Of a stretch of DNA of 64,000 nucleotides, positions 33,339 through 44,124 are shown one piece after another; the stretch's first letter is position 1, and the number at the start of each line of letters is the position of its first letter. The DNA is from Citrobacter sedlakii NBRC 105722. GTDB taxonomy: Bacteria > Pseudomonadota > Gammaproteobacteria > Enterobacterales > Enterobacteriaceae. The DNA is taken from positions 1 to 64,000 of the forward strand of contig NZ_BBNB01000018.1 in the NCBI RefSeq assembly GCF_000759835.1. The letters run 5' to 3'. The position numbers and the translations under genes are program-made. A model generated the notes under the pieces. It was given only the letters and a program-made list of their open reading frames with translations. It was not told where the DNA came from and did no database searches.

Positions 33339-35501
33339 TCAGACCGTTTCCAGCTTCGCGTATGCCGCGACCAGCCATTTTATCCCCTGTCCCTGGAAGG
33401 CGACCTGTAACCGGCTGTGCTCGCCGCTGCCTTCCAGATTCACAATGGTGCCGTCACCGAACTTCGCATGGCGCACGCGCTGGCCCAGCTTATACCCGGT
33501 ATCGTTTTCTGCAAGGGGCGCGCCCATCCGCTGATGGCTGACCGGACGGCTGACCGTCGCCCGCAGGCGGACTTCTTCCACACACGCTTCCGGTAGTTCG
33601 CCGATAAAGCGCGACGGGCGGTGATAGACCTCTTTACCATACAGACGGCGGGTTTCGGCGTAGGTCAGGGTAAGTTTTTGCATCGCGCGTGTTACGCCAA
33701 CGTACGCCAGGCGGCGCTCTTCTTCCAGACGCCCCCCTTCATCCAGCGACATCTGGCTGGGGAACATCCCCTCTTCCATGCCGACGATAAACACCTGTGG
33801 GAATTCCAGCCCTTTCGCGGAGTGTAACGTCATGAGCTGAACCGCGTCCTGCCAGGTATCCGCCTGCCCTTCTCCCGCTTCCAGCGCCGCGTGGGAAAGG
33901 AACGCCTGCAGCGGCATTAAATCTTCATCTTCTTCGTTGTAGCTGAACTGACGCGTCGCCGTCACCAGCTCCTCTAAGTTTTCAATACGGGTTTGTCCTT
34001 TCTCGCCTTTTTCCTGCTCGTACATAGTGCGCAGCCCGGAATCTTTAATCACCCGGTCAGTCTGCACGTGCAGCGGCATATCGGCGGTTTCCTGCGCCAG
34101 CGCGTCAATCAGCTCCATAAAACGCTGGAGCGCACTGGCGGCGCGTCCGGCCAGCGCTTTTTCTTGCAACAGGTCGCGACAGGCCTGCCAGAGAGTAAGC
34201 TGGCGATCGCGCGAGGTCTGGCGCACCACGTCAAGGGTGCGATCGCCAATTCCGCGGGTTGGCGTATTGACCACGCGTTCAAAAGCGGCGTCGTCATTGC
34301 GGTTCGCGATCAGGCGCAGGTAAGAGAGTGCGTCTTTAATTTCCTGACGTTCGAAGAAGCGCATACCGCCATAAATTCGGTACGGCATGCTGGCTTGCAG
34401 CAAGGCTTCTTCCAGCACGCGCGACTGGGCGTTGCTGCGGTAGAGAATGGCGCACTGTTCCAGCGCCCCACCGTTGTCCTGCCAGGTTTTGATGCGGTTA
34501 ACCACAAACCGCGCTTCGTCCAGTTCGTTGAAGGCGCAGTAAAGCGAGATAGGCTCACCGTCAACGCCGTCGGTCCACAGTTTTTTCCCCAGTCGACCGT
34601 TGTTATTTTCAATCAGGGCGTTGGCCGCGCTCAGGATGTTGCTGGTCGAACGGTAGTTCTGCTCCAGACGAATGGTTTGCGCGCCGGGGAAGTCGTTGAG
34701 AAAGCGCTGGATATTTTCTACCTGCGCGCCGCGCCAGCCATAAATGGACTGGTCGTCGTCGCCCACAATCATCACTTTTCCGCTATCGCCCGCAAGCAAA
34801 CGCACCCACGCGTACTGGATGTTATTGGTATCCTGAAATTCGTCCACCAGAATATTGGTGAAACGCTCGCGGTAGTGCTGAAGGATATGCGGTTTATTAA
34901 GCCATAGCTCATGGGCGCGCAGCAGCAGTTCGGCAAAATCCACCAGTCCGGCGCGATCGCACGCTTCCTGATAGGCCTGATACACCTTCTGCCAGGTCTG
35001 CTCTACCGGATTTCCAAAACTCTGTAGGTGGTGTGGCCGCAACCCTTCGTCTTTCTGGCTGTTGATGAACCACATGGCCTGGCGCGGCGGCCACTGCTTC
35101 TCGTCAAGGTTCATCGCCTTGATCAGGCGCTTGAGCAGACGCAACTGGTCTTCACTGTCCAGGATCTGGAAATCCTGCGGCAGGTTGGCGTCCATGTGGT
35201 GCGCACGCAGCAGCCGGTGTGCCAGCCCGTGGAAGGTCCCCACCCACATTCCGCCCTGGCTGGTGCCCATCAGTTGGCCGATACGGTGGCGCATTTCCGC
35301 CGCCGCTTTGTTGGTGAAGGTCACCGCCATAATCGAATACGGCGAGTTGTTCTCCACGGTCAGCAACCAGGCGATACGGTGTACCAGAACGCGGGTTTTA
35401 CCACTCCCCGCCCCGGCGAGAACCAGCATGTTGCTGCGTGGCGCGGCCACCGCTTCGCGCTGTTTGTCATTGAGGCTGTCGAGCAGGTAAGAAACGTCCA
35501 T
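33339..35501 (-). CDS. uvrD: DNA helicase II UvrD
   Basis: UvrD is the SF1A 3'-5' helicase of nucleotide excision and mismatch repair. The start MDVSYLLDSLN gives 720 residues as in E. coli. Walker A is GAGSGKTR (about 29-36), Walker B/motif II is LVDEFQDTN (about 218-226), and motif III DDDQSIYGWRGA follows. A Tudor-like C-terminal domain ends the protein. A LexA box lies 61 bases upstream and a REP-like hairpin lies in the leader. Confidence 0.98.
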   Translation of the reverse strand: MDVSYLLDSLNDKQREAVAAPRSNMLVLAGAGSGKTRVLVHRIAWLLTVENNSPYSIMAVTFTNKAAAEMRHRIGQLMGTSQGGMWVGTFHGLAHRLLRAHHMDANLPQDFQILDSEDQLRLLKRLIKAMNLDEKQWPPRQAMWFINSQKDEGLRPHHLQSFGNPVEQTWQKVYQAYQEACDRAGLVDFAELLLRAHELWLNKPHILQHYRERFTNILVDEFQDTNNIQYAWVRLLAGDSGKVMIVGDDDQSIYGWRGAQVENIQRFLNDFPGAQTIRLEQNYRSTSNILSAANALIENNNGRLGKKLWTDGVDGEPISLYCAFNELDEARFVVNRIKTWQDNGGALEQCAILYRSNAQSRVLEEALLQASMPYRIYGGMRFFERQEIKDALSYLRLIANRNDDAAFERVVNTPTRGIGDRTLDVVRQTSRDRQLTLWQACRDLLQEKALAGRAASALQRFMELIDALAQETADMPLHVQTDRVIKDSGLRTMYEQEKGEKGQTRIENLEELVTATRQFSYNEEDEDLMPLQAFLSHAALEAGEGQADTWQDAVQLMTLHSAKGLEFPQVFIVGMEEGMFPSQMSLDEGGRLEEERRLAYVGVTRAMQKLTLTYAETRRLYGKEVYHRPSRFIGELPEACVEEVRLRATVSRPVSHQRMGAPLAENDTGYKLGQRVRHAKFGDGTIVNLEGSGEHSRLQVAFQGQGIKWLVAAYAKLETV

Positions 35502-35527
35502 TGGCACCGCCGCGTATAAGTAGGTAG

Positions 35528-35553
35528 GGCGGATAAGCGTAGCGCCTTCCGCC
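35528..35553. repeat. REP-like hairpin in the uvrD leader
   Basis: GGCGGATAAGCG faces GCGCCTTCCGCC, a REP-like palindrome located between the LexA box and the uvrD start codon. The E. coli uvrD leader is reported to attenuate transcription; this fold could play that part. Seven T residues (minus strand) precede rather than follow it, so it is not a standard terminator for uvrD. Confidence 0.55.
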
Positions 35554-35561
35554 AAAAAAAG

Positions 35562-35577
35562 CTGGGTATATATACAG
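35562..35577. promoter_or_regulatory. LexA (SOS) box of uvrD
   Basis: On the minus strand CTGTATATATACCCAG matches the LexA consensus CTGTATATATATACAG closely and equals the box known at E. coli uvrD. It places uvrD in the SOS regulon. Confidence 0.92.
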
Positions 35578-35591
35578 AGTTCTGCTGGTGA

Positions 35592-36308
35592 TTATATCAG
35601 CGTCGTGAGGGATGCCAACCGTGAAATTTCCATATGCGGCAACAAGCGGCTGTCATAGGTCTGCATCAGGTCGGCATTTTGCGGTTTGATCCAGCAGGCC
35701 TGCAAACCGCTGCGGATCGCTCCGGCAACATCGGTGGTCAGATCGTCGCCCACGTGCAGTATCTCGCCGATCGGTACGTTGAGTTTTTCCGCCGCCAGAA
35801 AGTACATGTCGCTAAACGGCTTTGAGCGACCATCCGGACCTGCGCGCAGCACAAATTCAAAATAGTCGCCAAGACCAAACAGTTCCGGCTGGGCGTTACC
35901 GTTGGTGATCGCCACCAGCGGCCATTTCTTCGCTAACGCCTTCAGCGTGTCATGCGTGGCTTGCGGCACATCGACCTGACTGCGCCATTTAGCAAAGTTC
36001 ATCATCGCCGCATTTGCGCCTGCTATCGCGTCTTCCGCCGGGAGGCCTGCGTTGAGCATTGCCCGTTCCACCGCGCGATGCCGCCAGCGGGTCACATCGT
36101 GATAGATGTCCGGTTCCGCCTCGCGCACAACCTGGCGCAGGCGTTGCAGATCGGCATTCTGAATCGTGCGCAGCGCCGGATGATAATTTTGCACAAAGGC
36201 AAGCGCTTCCTGCTCGGTGCGCAGGATAACCGGACGGTTATCATAAAGGGTGTCATCGAGATCGAAGGTGATCGCGGAAATGTGCCCTAAAGGCCGGTAA
36301 AAACGCAT
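35592..36308 (-). CDS. yigB: HAD phosphatase YigB (riboflavin pathway)
   Basis: YigB is a HAD-superfamily hydrolase that dephosphorylates 5-amino-6-(5-phospho-D-ribitylamino)uracil and FMN. Motif I is FDLDDTLYD (about 15-23), and the motif IV region [11 protein letters not shown] lies near residues 187-197. It has 238 residues as in E. coli. The start codon shares one base with the xerC stop, so translation is coupled. Confidence 0.93.
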   Translation of the reverse strand: MRFYRPLGHISAITFDLDDTLYDNRPVILRTEQEALAFVQNYHPALRTIQNADLQRLRQVVREAEPDIYHDVTRWRHRAVERAMLNAGLPAEDAIAGANAAMMNFAKWRSQVDVPQATHDTLKALAKKWPLVAITNGNAQPELFGLGDYFEFVLRAGPDGRSKPFSDMYFLAAEKLNVPIGEILHVGDDLTTDVAGAIRSGLQACWIKPQNADLMQTYDSRLLPHMEISRLASLTTLI

Positions 36309-37204
36309 TATTTCCCCCGTTTGGCGCGCGGGTGCGCCGCATCGTACACCGAGGCAAGGTGTTGAAAATCCAGATGAGTATAGATTTGCGTGGTGGAGAG
36401 GTTAGCGTGTCCTAACAGCTCCTGTACGCCACGCAGGTCGCCGCTTGACTCCAGCATGTGGGTCGCGAACGAATGACGTAACTTGTGCGGGTGGACGTGG
36501 CTGTTCAGTCCCTGTTTGATCCCCCACTCGGCAAAACGCTTCTGCACGTTACGCGCGGAGATCCGCTTGCCAAGCTTCGACAGGAACAGCGCGTCTTCTT
36601 CACTGCCAAACAGACCGCGCAGATCCAGCCAGTGTTCAATCCACGCCACTGCGTTCCGGCCAATGGGCAAACGGCGCTCTTTGCTGCCTTTCCCCATCAC
36701 CCACACTTCGCCAGTGTCGAGATCGAGATGCTTAATATCCAGCCCCACCAATTCGGACAAACGCAGCCCCGCGCCGTACATCACCTCCAGCATCGCCCGG
36801 TCGCGCACGGCGAGCGGATCGTTAAGGTCGATGTCCAGCAAACGGTTCATGTCGTCGACGTCGATATTTTTCGGCAAATGGCGAGGCGTTTTCGGCGCAG
36901 AAACGCCTTTAGCCGGGTTGGCGCTCAGTTTTCCTTCGCTGACCATCCAGTCGAAGAAACTGCGCAACGCGGAAAGACGTAACGCCAGGCTGGCAGGGCC
37001 AAGCCCCTGTCGACGGCTGCGCGCCGCGAAACTGCGCACCATCGCCGCGTCACAGTGTTGCCAGCTCTCCAGTCCCGCCGCGGTAGCAAGGGCGATAATG
37101 GCATCCAACTGACGCTGGTAGTTTTTCAGCGTAATGGGGCTAAGCTGGCGCTCCACGCCGAGATAGCGCAGGAAACGGTCGACATCGGTGTTGAAATCGC
37201 TCAT
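36308..37204 (-). CDS. xerC: Tyrosine recombinase XerC
   Basis: XerC with XerD resolves chromosome dimers at dif and plasmid multimers at cer-type sites. It has 298 residues. The catalytic residues are in place: Arg in GAGLRLSEL (about 148), Lys in MGKGSKERR (about 172), His-x-x-Arg in [10 protein letters not shown] (about 240-243), His in LLGHANL (about 266) and the Tyr in TTQIYTH (about 275). It overlaps yigA by four bases. Confidence 0.98.
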   Translation of the reverse strand: MSDFNTDVDRFLRYLGVERQLSPITLKNYQRQLDAIIALATAAGLESWQHCDAAMVRSFAARSRRQGLGPASLALRLSALRSFFDWMVSEGKLSANPAKGVSAPKTPRHLPKNIDVDDMNRLLDIDLNDPLAVRDRAMLEVMYGAGLRLSELVGLDIKHLDLDTGEVWVMGKGSKERRLPIGRNAVAWIEHWLDLRGLFGSEEDALFLSKLGKRISARNVQKRFAEWGIKQGLNSHVHPHKLRHSFATHMLESSGDLRGVQELLGHANLSTTQIYTHLDFQHLASVYDAAHPRAKRGK

Positions 37205-37908
37205 ACGCGTTCAATCCAGCGCTCCAGCAGATCCGGTAGCATCAGCGCGACCTCCTGCAGCAACTGCGTCCCCTGTCCCTGTTGATAATGATGCACATCG
37301 CGGCTGCTGAATACGATCACGCCCAAATCGCCGTCGCGCCCCAACATCGACATCGCGACCGAGCCAATCGCTTTGGCTTCCGGCAGCACCACCAGCAACT
37401 CCGGACCGTTTAAAGGCCCAAGATAATGGTGTGCCTGCCCCAGTCGTTGAATACGCAGCGGTTCAAAGGCTTGCCGGTTTAGCGCCAGATGGGTGTAGCT
37501 CGACGGCGCGCCGAGTCGCCAGCGATCGGGAAACAAACGGACGGTCGCGCCCGCCAGCCCCAGATCCCGCGCCCAGCGATGAAAGCGCATTAACATATCA
37601 TCCAGGCTGGTTGCAGCGACCAGCCGCCCCTGCAAATGCAGAAGACGGTAAAACAGGCTTTCGTTCGCTGTCGCCTGCGCCACCAGCAGCGACATGTTTT
37701 CTTCAAGAACGTTGATGTGATTACGCGCGCGCGCCATATGCCACTCAACCAGCGATACCGTGCCCCGCACCGGATGGGGAACACGCATCGCTTCCACCGC
37801 GTGCGCGTTGCGGATAAAGAATTCAGGATTCTTTTGCAGATAGTCGACGACCGCCCGGTCATCGAGTTCCATAAGCGTTTCCTGTAGTTCTTCCCCTGGC
37901 TGCTTCAT
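37201..37908 (-). CDS. yigA: DUF484 protein YigA
   Basis: This 235-residue protein belongs to the DUF484 family, related to GAF domains; its function is unknown. The N-terminal part ([19 protein letters not shown], about 17-35) is the family signature. It overlaps both xerC and dapF by four bases, in the conserved dapF-yigA-xerC-yigB order. Confidence 0.92.
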   Translation of the reverse strand: MKQPGEELQETLMELDDRAVVDYLQKNPEFFIRNAHAVEAMRVPHPVRGTVSLVEWHMARARNHINVLEENMSLLVAQATANESLFYRLLHLQGRLVAATSLDDMLMRFHRWARDLGLAGATVRLFPDRWRLGAPSSYTHLALNRQAFEPLRIQRLGQAHHYLGPLNGPELLVVLPEAKAIGSVAMSMLGRDGDLGVIVFSSRDVHHYQQGQGTQLLQEVALMLPDLLERWIERV

Positions 37909-38729
37909 AGATGGATAAACCCGTCGTAAACATGTGCCGCCGGACCTGTCATGTATAACGGATGGCCCGGACCTTTCCAGGCGATATCAAGGCGACCGCC
38001 CGGTAATTCGACGCGAACATCTTCCGCCAGCAGACCCTGTTGAATGCCGACGGCGACGGCCGCGCACGCACCGCTGCCGCAGGCTTGCGTCTCGCCCGCG
38101 CCGCGCTCGTAAACGCGTAAACGAATATGCTCACGCTTCACAACCTGCATAAAACCAATATTTGCCCGCTCGGGGAAACGCTCGTGGCTTTCCAGCACCG
38201 GTCCAAGCGTTTCCACTGCCGCCGTGTCGACGTCATCGACCTGAATCACGCAGTGCGGGTTTCCCATTGAAACCACGCCGCACAATATTGTCTGCTCGGC
38301 GGCGCGCATAATATAGGTCTTTTCCGCTTTGTTCGCGCGAAACGGCACTTGAGACGGCTCGAAATTGGGTTCCCCCATGTTCACCCGCACCAGCTCGTCG
38401 TCCGTTACGCTCAGCACCATTCGGCCATTGGCCGTACTGACGCGAATATCGCGTTTATTGGTCAGCCCTTTCAGGCGCACAAAACGCGCGAAGCAGCGCG
38501 CGCCATTACCGCACTGGGACACTTCGCTGCCGTCGGCATTGAAGATGCGATAATGAAAATCCAGCTCCGGATCGTACGGCGGCTCGACCACCAACAATTG
38601 GTCAAATCCCACGCCCAGATGCCGGTCAGACAGGCGGCGGATGAGTTCCGGTGAAAAAAAGACATTCTGCGTTACCGCGTCGACGACCATAAAATCGTTG
38701 CCAAGGCCATGCATTTTAGAGAATTGCAT
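37905..38729 (-). CDS. dapF: Diaminopimelate epimerase DapF
   Basis: DapF converts LL- to meso-diaminopimelate for lysine and peptidoglycan synthesis. It is a PLP-independent racemase with two catalytic cysteines, seen in QCGNGARC (Cys about 73) and [12 protein letters not shown] (Cys about 217). The 274 residues match E. coli. It follows lptM by 36 bases. Confidence 0.98.
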   Translation of the reverse strand: MQFSKMHGLGNDFMVVDAVTQNVFFSPELIRRLSDRHLGVGFDQLLVVEPPYDPELDFHYRIFNADGSEVSQCGNGARCFARFVRLKGLTNKRDIRVSTANGRMVLSVTDDELVRVNMGEPNFEPSQVPFRANKAEKTYIMRAAEQTILCGVVSMGNPHCVIQVDDVDTAAVETLGPVLESHERFPERANIGFMQVVKREHIRLRVYERGAGETQACGSGACAAVAVGIQQGLLAEDVRVELPGGRLDIAWKGPGHPLYMTGPAAHVYDGFIHL

Positions 38730-38765
38730 TATTCACTCCGTTCACGCGGGGACAGAAACACACCG

Positions 38766-38969
38766 TCAGTAGTTCACCTGCGTTGGCCCGTCTCCCGTTG
38801 CGCGATCGTTTTGATCGGGCGTCGTTGATTGCGTTTGCGGATCAACAGGTTTGGTCGGCGGCGGCGCGTTTTTATCGGCTGGCGGGAAATAAAGCGGACC
38901 TTTTAAGCCACAGCCCGTCAGGCTGAACAGAGTCAGAAGTACAGCGAGTGCCTGAAACACGTTTTTCAT
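38766..38969 (-). CDS. lptM: LPS assembly lipoprotein LptM (YifL)
   Basis: LptM is a small lipoprotein that assists maturation of the LptDE translocon at the outer membrane. The 67-residue sequence has a signal peptide with lipobox SLTGC and lipidated Cys20, then GLKGPLYFPP and a Pro/Thr-rich tail. It is divergent from cyaY and is the first gene of the lptM-dapF group. Confidence 0.94.
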   Translation of the reverse strand: MKNVFQALAVLLTLFSLTGCGLKGPLYFPPADKNAPPPTKPVDPQTQSTTPDQNDRATGDGPTQVNY

Positions 38970-39108
38970 TATGGATTGCCTGTAAGTTCATGCTTTCTGC
39001 TTTCTATCATCGCAGGAGAAGACGTAAAAGCAAGAGTTTGCCAGTAATCTGCAACACGTTTTGTTTCGCGTTATACTGCCGCCATCACGAAAAAAACGGG
39101 AAACGACA

Positions 39109-39429
39109 ATGAACGACAGTGAATTTCATCGCCTGGCAGATACCCTGTGGATGACCATCGAAGAACGTCTGGACGATTGGGACGGTGACAGCGATATCGA
39201 CTGCGAGATCAATGGCGGCGTGCTGACCATTAGCTTTGAAAACGGCAGCAAAATTATTATCAACCGTCAGGAACCGTTGCATCAGGTATGGCTGGCAACC
39301 AAACAGGGCGGTTACCATTTTGACCTGAAAGGCGACGAATGGGTGTGCGATCGCAGCGGCGAAACCTTCTGGGATCTGCTGGAACAGGCGGCAACGCAGC
39401 AGGCGGGCGAGACGGTCAGCTTCCGCTAA
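39109..39429 (+). CDS. cyaY: Frataxin-like iron-sulfur protein CyaY
   Basis: CyaY is the bacterial frataxin; it binds iron and modulates the IscS cysteine desulfurase. The start [11 protein letters not shown] gives 106 residues as in E. coli; the longer open frame begins 16 codons upstream. The acidic helix and first strand contain [16 protein letters not shown] (about 18-33), the iron and IscS surface. It is convergent with cyaA. Confidence 0.96.
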   Translation: MNDSEFHRLADTLWMTIEERLDDWDGDSDIDCEINGGVLTISFENGSKIIINRQEPLHQVWLATKQGGYHFDLKGDEWVCDRSGETFWDLLEQAATQQAGETVSFR

Positions 39430-39456
39430 GTTTGTTTCAGGTTCGTCCGAATGTCG

Positions 39457-39482
39457 GCCCGATAAGCGAAGCGTCATCGGGC
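39457..39482. repeat. REP-like palindrome between cyaY and cyaA
   Basis: GCCCGATAAGCG pairs with GCGTCATCGGGC imperfectly across two bases. It lies between the convergent cyaY and cyaA and ends just before the cyaA stop codon. Confidence 0.65.
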
Positions 39483-39489
39483 GCGATAA

Positions 39490-42036
39490 TTACGAAAAGT
39501 ACTGTTGCAGCAGCGGCGCGTCGTTATCCTGGTTGGCCGGCGGGACGTTGCTGATAGATTGCGCGCGGAACGGGATCACCTGGGCGCGCCCGTCGGTTTT
39601 CACAATCTGATAAAACTGCGGCAGGTTGAAATTTATGAAGCTGGAGCCGTAAGTAAAGCGGTCATGCGACGACGAGTAGAAGCGGCTGACGTCACGCACC
39701 AGCTCTTCCTTACTGCCTTCGCAGTGATGATACACTTCCGCACGGTTGCTCTCGTCCAGAATGTAAATATTAAAGCCCTTCTCATCGCCGGTTTCTTCAA
39801 AGAAGAACTGGATGATCCCTTCGCTGGCAAAGCCATCCACCACCGGCGGCAGCTTCACCTGGTTCGTTTCCACCTGCACGGAAAGGCCGTGCAGCTTGTT
39901 ATGCGAAATCGCGCCGTAAAACTCAATGGCGTTTTCCAGCTTCTGCACCGACACGTTAAGGCGCTCAAAGAACAGGCCCCAGGTCTGGCCGGAAACGCGC
40001 AGCGCCTTAAAGCGTCCCGTTTCCTGGCGGGTGCTGGAAAGACGCAGTTCAATGCACTCGGAAACCAGTTGCTGTACGCGGGTACGAATTAAGCCGCGCA
40101 GATGCTGGCTGTAGCAGAACACTTCCACGCTGTCCGGCGGCGCGGCATCCTGGTGCATTTTGCCGAGAATCGTCTTCAGCGCTTCGATCATCGCCTGTTC
40201 GCCGTTAAAGTGCAGGGTACGCACTTCGTTCCACGAGTTGCGGTACAACAGGTCAACGCTGCCGACCAGGCAATTTTGCTCTTCGCCAAAGCTGAACACA
40301 TCCAGTTTACGGAAGTCGAAATGCACCACCTGATTGCGGAACGCCGCCGTCGGGTCATATTCAAGGTTAACGATAATCGCCAGATGGCGAATTTCACACG
40401 GACTGTAGAGCGCTTTCGGCGTCGGCGCTGGCAGACGCAACGGGAAGTGATGCGAAACATCCGCCACCATCTCCTGCAGCTTCGGCAGGTCCACAATACC
40501 GTTGCCCTTAATAAACAGATGCGTCCGCGAGGTCAGCAGGCCGTTAAACCACGCCCAGGCCACCAGTTTGTTCAGATAGCGGTTATATTCCAGCGGTTGA
40601 TGGCTGATGATCGAATCCATGTTCGGCGCGCGGTTATAAAGATACCAACCTGAACGGTTGGCGCGGCCCGGCGGCACATGGATAAAGGTTAAATTCGGTT
40701 CAGAGAGATCGGGCGAAATCTGCGGGTTCACCAGCGTGACTTTACCCGGCAGGGCTTCAAACGCCGCGTACAGTTTACGGGTGAGAACGCCGATATCCTG
40801 CGGACTGGCGCTAACACTAAGGTTATTCCTGCGCGCAAAGCGGATAAGATTACGATAGCTTTGCATCATGGCGTCGAGCAGCTCGTTATGCGCTTCACGC
40901 ACCTGATCGATCTTCCAGTTTGCCCGGTTATCGAGCATAGCCAGACGGGCGTCGTCCCATCCCCATTCATTCACTAACTGGCTGAGTACCTCACGTCGCC
41001 AGCCCACACAGGCGCGCTCGCGGCTCAGTTTCTCGCACACTTTCAGATAGAAACATCGACGCACCAGATCCAGGCGCGTCGGATCTTCAATCGCCGTGAG
41101 ATATTCAGTAACGCGCTCCAGCATCATGCAGTATGGATCGAGCCCAAATGAGACAATTTCGCCGTCGTGCAGGCGCTGTTTAATGTCTTTTGCCAGCAGG
41201 CGCGGATTGGGGTATTCCCAGGAATAAGCCTCAAGCAGCAGCGTTTTGAGCACCGCTTTGTAGGGGGAATCAATGCTTTTATACAGTTGCCACAGGCTGG
41301 CGCCGAAGTATTCTTCGGCGGAGAGTGAGCTTAAGCCGCCCAGATCCAGCCATTCGTTCGGCGTAAGCACGCCCTGCGCGTAGAGCGTCATCACGTAGTC
41401 ATCGTAATGCTCTTCTTCGTCGCCCGGCACCATATTCCACAGAATACGCTTACCGGCGAGGCGCACAGCAGTGCGGTAAAATTCGTCGAGCAGCAGGATG
41501 TGCTGGGTGGAGCCACAGTCTTCTCCCCCCAGGCTACCGCTTTCATTGTGACGGAAACGGTTTTCATCGATCAGGAAGAAGCTGACTTCCACCCCCAGCG
41601 AGGCGGCCCAGCTTTCCAGCAGGCTACATTTTCGTTGCAGTAGTTGGCGCTCTTCACTGTCGAGCCACGACTGGTGGCATACCCAGATATCCAGGTCAGA
41701 CGAACAGCTTTGCCCAACGGAGGAGGTGCTGCCCATTGAGTAAACGCCAGTGATAGGCAATTCGCCCTTCGGCGGATCCTGCGGCGCGAGTCCGCGGTGC
41801 AGTTCCAGTTCGTTCAGGTAGTGGCGTTGGGTTTCATCAGGCGTGTAGAAGCAAATGCCTCGGGGAACGTTACCATCGAGGTACCCCGGCATCAGCGGAT
41901 GGTGGTAATGCAATAATGTCGGCAGAAGACTGTACACCTGCTGAAAAGCAGGTCCCATGGCAGCAAGCGCGCGATCCACGCGCAATTGATTTATGGCATC
42001 CAGTCTCTGTTTCAGAGTCTCAATATAGAGGTACAA
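39490..42036 (-). CDS. cyaA: Class I adenylate cyclase CyaA
   Basis: CyaA makes cyclic AMP and is activated through phosphorylated IIA-Glc of the PTS. The N-terminal half holds the nucleotidyltransferase-like catalytic site [17 protein letters not shown] (about 103-119); the C-terminal half is regulatory. A TTG start at 42036 gives 848 residues; the weak TTG start is well known in E. coli cyaA. A CRP site overlaps the predicted promoter upstream, giving feedback by cAMP-CRP. Confidence 0.97.
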   Translation of the reverse strand: MYLYIETLKQRLDAINQLRVDRALAAMGPAFQQVYSLLPTLLHYHHPLMPGYLDGNVPRGICFYTPDETQRHYLNELELHRGLAPQDPPKGELPITGVYSMGSTSSVGQSCSSDLDIWVCHQSWLDSEERQLLQRKCSLLESWAASLGVEVSFFLIDENRFRHNESGSLGGEDCGSTQHILLLDEFYRTAVRLAGKRILWNMVPGDEEEHYDDYVMTLYAQGVLTPNEWLDLGGLSSLSAEEYFGASLWQLYKSIDSPYKAVLKTLLLEAYSWEYPNPRLLAKDIKQRLHDGEIVSFGLDPYCMMLERVTEYLTAIEDPTRLDLVRRCFYLKVCEKLSRERACVGWRREVLSQLVNEWGWDDARLAMLDNRANWKIDQVREAHNELLDAMMQSYRNLIRFARRNNLSVSASPQDIGVLTRKLYAAFEALPGKVTLVNPQISPDLSEPNLTFIHVPPGRANRSGWYLYNRAPNMDSIISHQPLEYNRYLNKLVAWAWFNGLLTSRTHLFIKGNGIVDLPKLQEMVADVSHHFPLRLPAPTPKALYSPCEIRHLAIIVNLEYDPTAAFRNQVVHFDFRKLDVFSFGEEQNCLVGSVDLLYRNSWNEVRTLHFNGEQAMIEALKTILGKMHQDAAPPDSVEVFCYSQHLRGLIRTRVQQLVSECIELRLSSTRQETGRFKALRVSGQTWGLFFERLNVSVQKLENAIEFYGAISHNKLHGLSVQVETNQVKLPPVVDGFASEGIIQFFFEETGDEKGFNIYILDESNRAEVYHHCEGSKEELVRDVSRFYSSSHDRFTYGSSFINFNLPQFYQIVKTDGRAQVIPFRAQSISNVPPANQDNDAPLLQQYFS

Positions 42037-42193
42037 GACGTATCGCCTGATGTTGCTACCCGTCATGTTGTCGATCGTCGCAGTAAGAACGCCTGCGCGC
42101 GACCTTCACCATTCGGGATAAACCGTATGTCAAAAAAACCGTTACCCTTTTCGTCCGTATTTTTGTGCTTACCGACGAAAAAATGGTCTAAAA

Positions 42194-42209
42194 CGTGATC
42201 AATTTAACA
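42194..42209. promoter_or_regulatory. CRP site at the cyaA promoter
   Basis: On the minus strand TGTTAAATTGATCACG resembles the CRP consensus and overlaps the predicted cyaA -10 element, as in E. coli. This arrangement lets cAMP-CRP repress cyaA. Confidence 0.8.
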
Positions 42210-42229
42210 CCTTGCTCATTGACCGTAAA
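42202..42229 (-). promoter_or_regulatory. cyaA: Predicted cyaA main promoter
   Basis: TTTACG (42224-42229) and TTAAAT (42202-42207) on the minus strand are 16 bases apart. They coincide with the promoter known as P2 in E. coli. The 388-base divergent interval to hemC otherwise holds only leader and promoter sequence. Confidence 0.55.
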
Positions 42230-42352
42230 GAAAGATGCACTACATACAAGTGTAGCACCAATCGCTGCGCGTAAATTCTGTAATACGATCGGGCGGCTTC
42301 TCGTCATTATTTACTGCCAGCTGTCGCGCTGCGTCTTATCCTTTACTTACCT

Positions 42353-42382
42353 TTGACCGTAACACTGCCATCCCACTTGTAA
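42353..42382 (+). promoter_or_regulatory. hemC: Predicted hemC promoter
   Basis: TTGACC and TTGTAA are 18 bases apart, about 43 bases before the hemC start. The -10 match is moderate. Confidence 0.45.
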
Positions 42383-42424
42383 GGATGTTAGGATGAACCA
42401 CGGACGATAATGACGGTAACAAGC

Positions 42425-43366
42425 ATGTTAGACAATGTTTTAAGAATTGCCACACGCCAAAGCCCCCTTGCGCTCTGGCAGGCACATTATGTCAAAGACG
42501 CGCTGATGGCAAATCATCCCGGCCTGGTGGTGGAACTGGTGCCGATGGTGACGCGTGGCGACGTCATTCTTGACACCCCGCTGGCCAAAGTGGGCGGTAA
42601 AGGCTTGTTCGTGAAAGAACTCGAAGTCGCGCTACTGGAAAAACGCGCCGATATCGCAGTGCACTCAATGAAAGATGTCCCGGTCGAATTCCCTGAAGGG
42701 CTGGGGCTGGTGACTATCTGCGAACGCGAAGATCCGCGTGACGCCTTTGTTTCAAATACCTTCAATACACTCGACGAATTGCCCGCAGGCAGTATTGTGG
42801 GCACGTCGAGCTTACGCCGCCAGTGCCAGCTCGCCGAGCGCCGTCCGGATCTTATTATCCGTTCCCTGCGCGGCAACGTCGGCACGCGTTTAAGCAAACT
42901 GGATAACGGCGACTACGACGCGATTATTCTTGCCGTTGCAGGCCTCAAACGCTTAGGACTTGAATCACGCATCCGCACCGCGCTGCCGCCGGAAATTTCG
43001 CTCCCTGCAGTGGGCCAGGGCGCGGTCGGCATTGAATGCCGTCTTGATGATACGCGCACCCAGGCGCTGCTGGCGCCGCTGAATGACGAGATCACCGCGC
43101 TGCGGGTGAAAGCTGAGCGCGCCATGAACACCCGTCTGGAAGGCGGCTGCCAGGTGCCGATTGGCAGCTATGCTGAAATGATTGATGGCGAAATTTGGCT
43201 GCGTGCGCTGGTTGGCGCCCCGGACGGTTCGGTGATGGTGCGCGGTGAACGTCGCGGTGCCGCCGATCAGGCCGAGCAGATGGGCATCTCGCTTGCCGAA
43301 GAGCTGCTGGACAACGGCGCCCGCGCTATTCTGACGGAAGTGTATAACGGAGAGTCTCCCGCATGA
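42425..43366 (+). CDS. hemC: Porphobilinogen deaminase HemC
   Basis: HemC polymerises four porphobilinogens to hydroxymethylbilane in haem and sirohaem synthesis. The start [12 protein letters not shown] gives 313 residues as in E. coli; an ATG five codons upstream is an alternative. The dipyrromethane cofactor is attached to the Cys of [11 protein letters not shown] (about 242). [17 protein letters not shown] (about 125-141) is the substrate-binding stretch. It overlaps hemD by four bases. Confidence 0.96.
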   Translation: MLDNVLRIATRQSPLALWQAHYVKDALMANHPGLVVELVPMVTRGDVILDTPLAKVGGKGLFVKELEVALLEKRADIAVHSMKDVPVEFPEGLGLVTICEREDPRDAFVSNTFNTLDELPAGSIVGTSSLRRQCQLAERRPDLIIRSLRGNVGTRLSKLDNGDYDAIILAVAGLKRLGLESRIRTALPPEISLPAVGQGAVGIECRLDDTRTQALLAPLNDEITALRVKAERAMNTRLEGGCQVPIGSYAEMIDGEIWLRALVGAPDGSVMVRGERRGAADQAEQMGISLAEELLDNGARAILTEVYNGESPA

Positions 43367-44103
43367 GCATTCTGGTCACCCGCCCGTCTCCCGCAGGGGA
43401 GGAATTAGTGAGCCGTCTGCGCGCACTGGGGCAGGAGGCCTGGAGCTTTCCGCTCATCGAATTCACGCCGGGGCGCGATCTGTCGCGACTCCCCGAGGCG
43501 CTGGCGGCGCTGACGGATAACGATCTGCTGTTTGCGCTGTCGCAACACGCGGTCTCTTTCGCCCATGCGCACCTGGAGCGGCAAAGGGAGAAGTGGCCCG
43601 CTGAACCGCGCTATTTCGCCATTGGCCGCACCACCGCGCTGGCGCTTCATACCGTCAGCGGTCACGATATTCGCTATCCGCAGGATCGGGAAATTAGCGA
43701 AGTGTTGCTACAATTACCTGAATTACAAAATATTGCAGGTAAACGGGCGCTGATCTTACGCGGTAACGGCGGTCGGGAACTGTTGGGGGAAACCCTGACG
43801 ACGCGCGGCGCTGACGTGGCGTTTTATGAATGTTATCAACGCAGCGCTAAACATTACGATGGCGCGGAAGAAGCGATGCGCTGGCAGTCGCGCGGGGTGA
43901 CGACGGTGGTTGTCACCAGCGGCGAAATGCTGCAACAGCTTACCGCGCTGATTCCGCAGTGGTATCGCGAAAACTGGTTACTACGCTGCCGGCTTATTGT
44001 CGTCAGTGAGCGTCTGGCGCACCTCGCCCGGGAACTGGGCTGGCAAGATATTCAGGTCGCCGATAACGCCGACAACGATGCGCTACTGCGCGCATTACAA
44101 TAA
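43363..44103 (+). CDS. hemD: Uroporphyrinogen-III synthase HemD
   Basis: HemD closes hydroxymethylbilane with inversion of ring D to uroporphyrinogen III. It has 246 residues, as in E. coli, and two alternating alpha/beta domains; the family is poorly conserved but the N-terminal [13 protein letters not shown] and the TSGEMLQQL segment fit. The start overlaps the hemC stop (ATGA). Confidence 0.96.
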   Translation: MSILVTRPSPAGEELVSRLRALGQEAWSFPLIEFTPGRDLSRLPEALAALTDNDLLFALSQHAVSFAHAHLERQREKWPAEPRYFAIGRTTALALHTVSGHDIRYPQDREISEVLLQLPELQNIAGKRALILRGNGGRELLGETLTTRGADVAFYECYQRSAKHYDGAEEAMRWQSRGVTTVVVTSGEMLQQLTALIPQWYRENWLLRCRLIVVSERLAHLARELGWQDIQVADNADNDALLRALQ

Positions 44104-44124
44104 CTCTCATAATGGGAAGCCATA

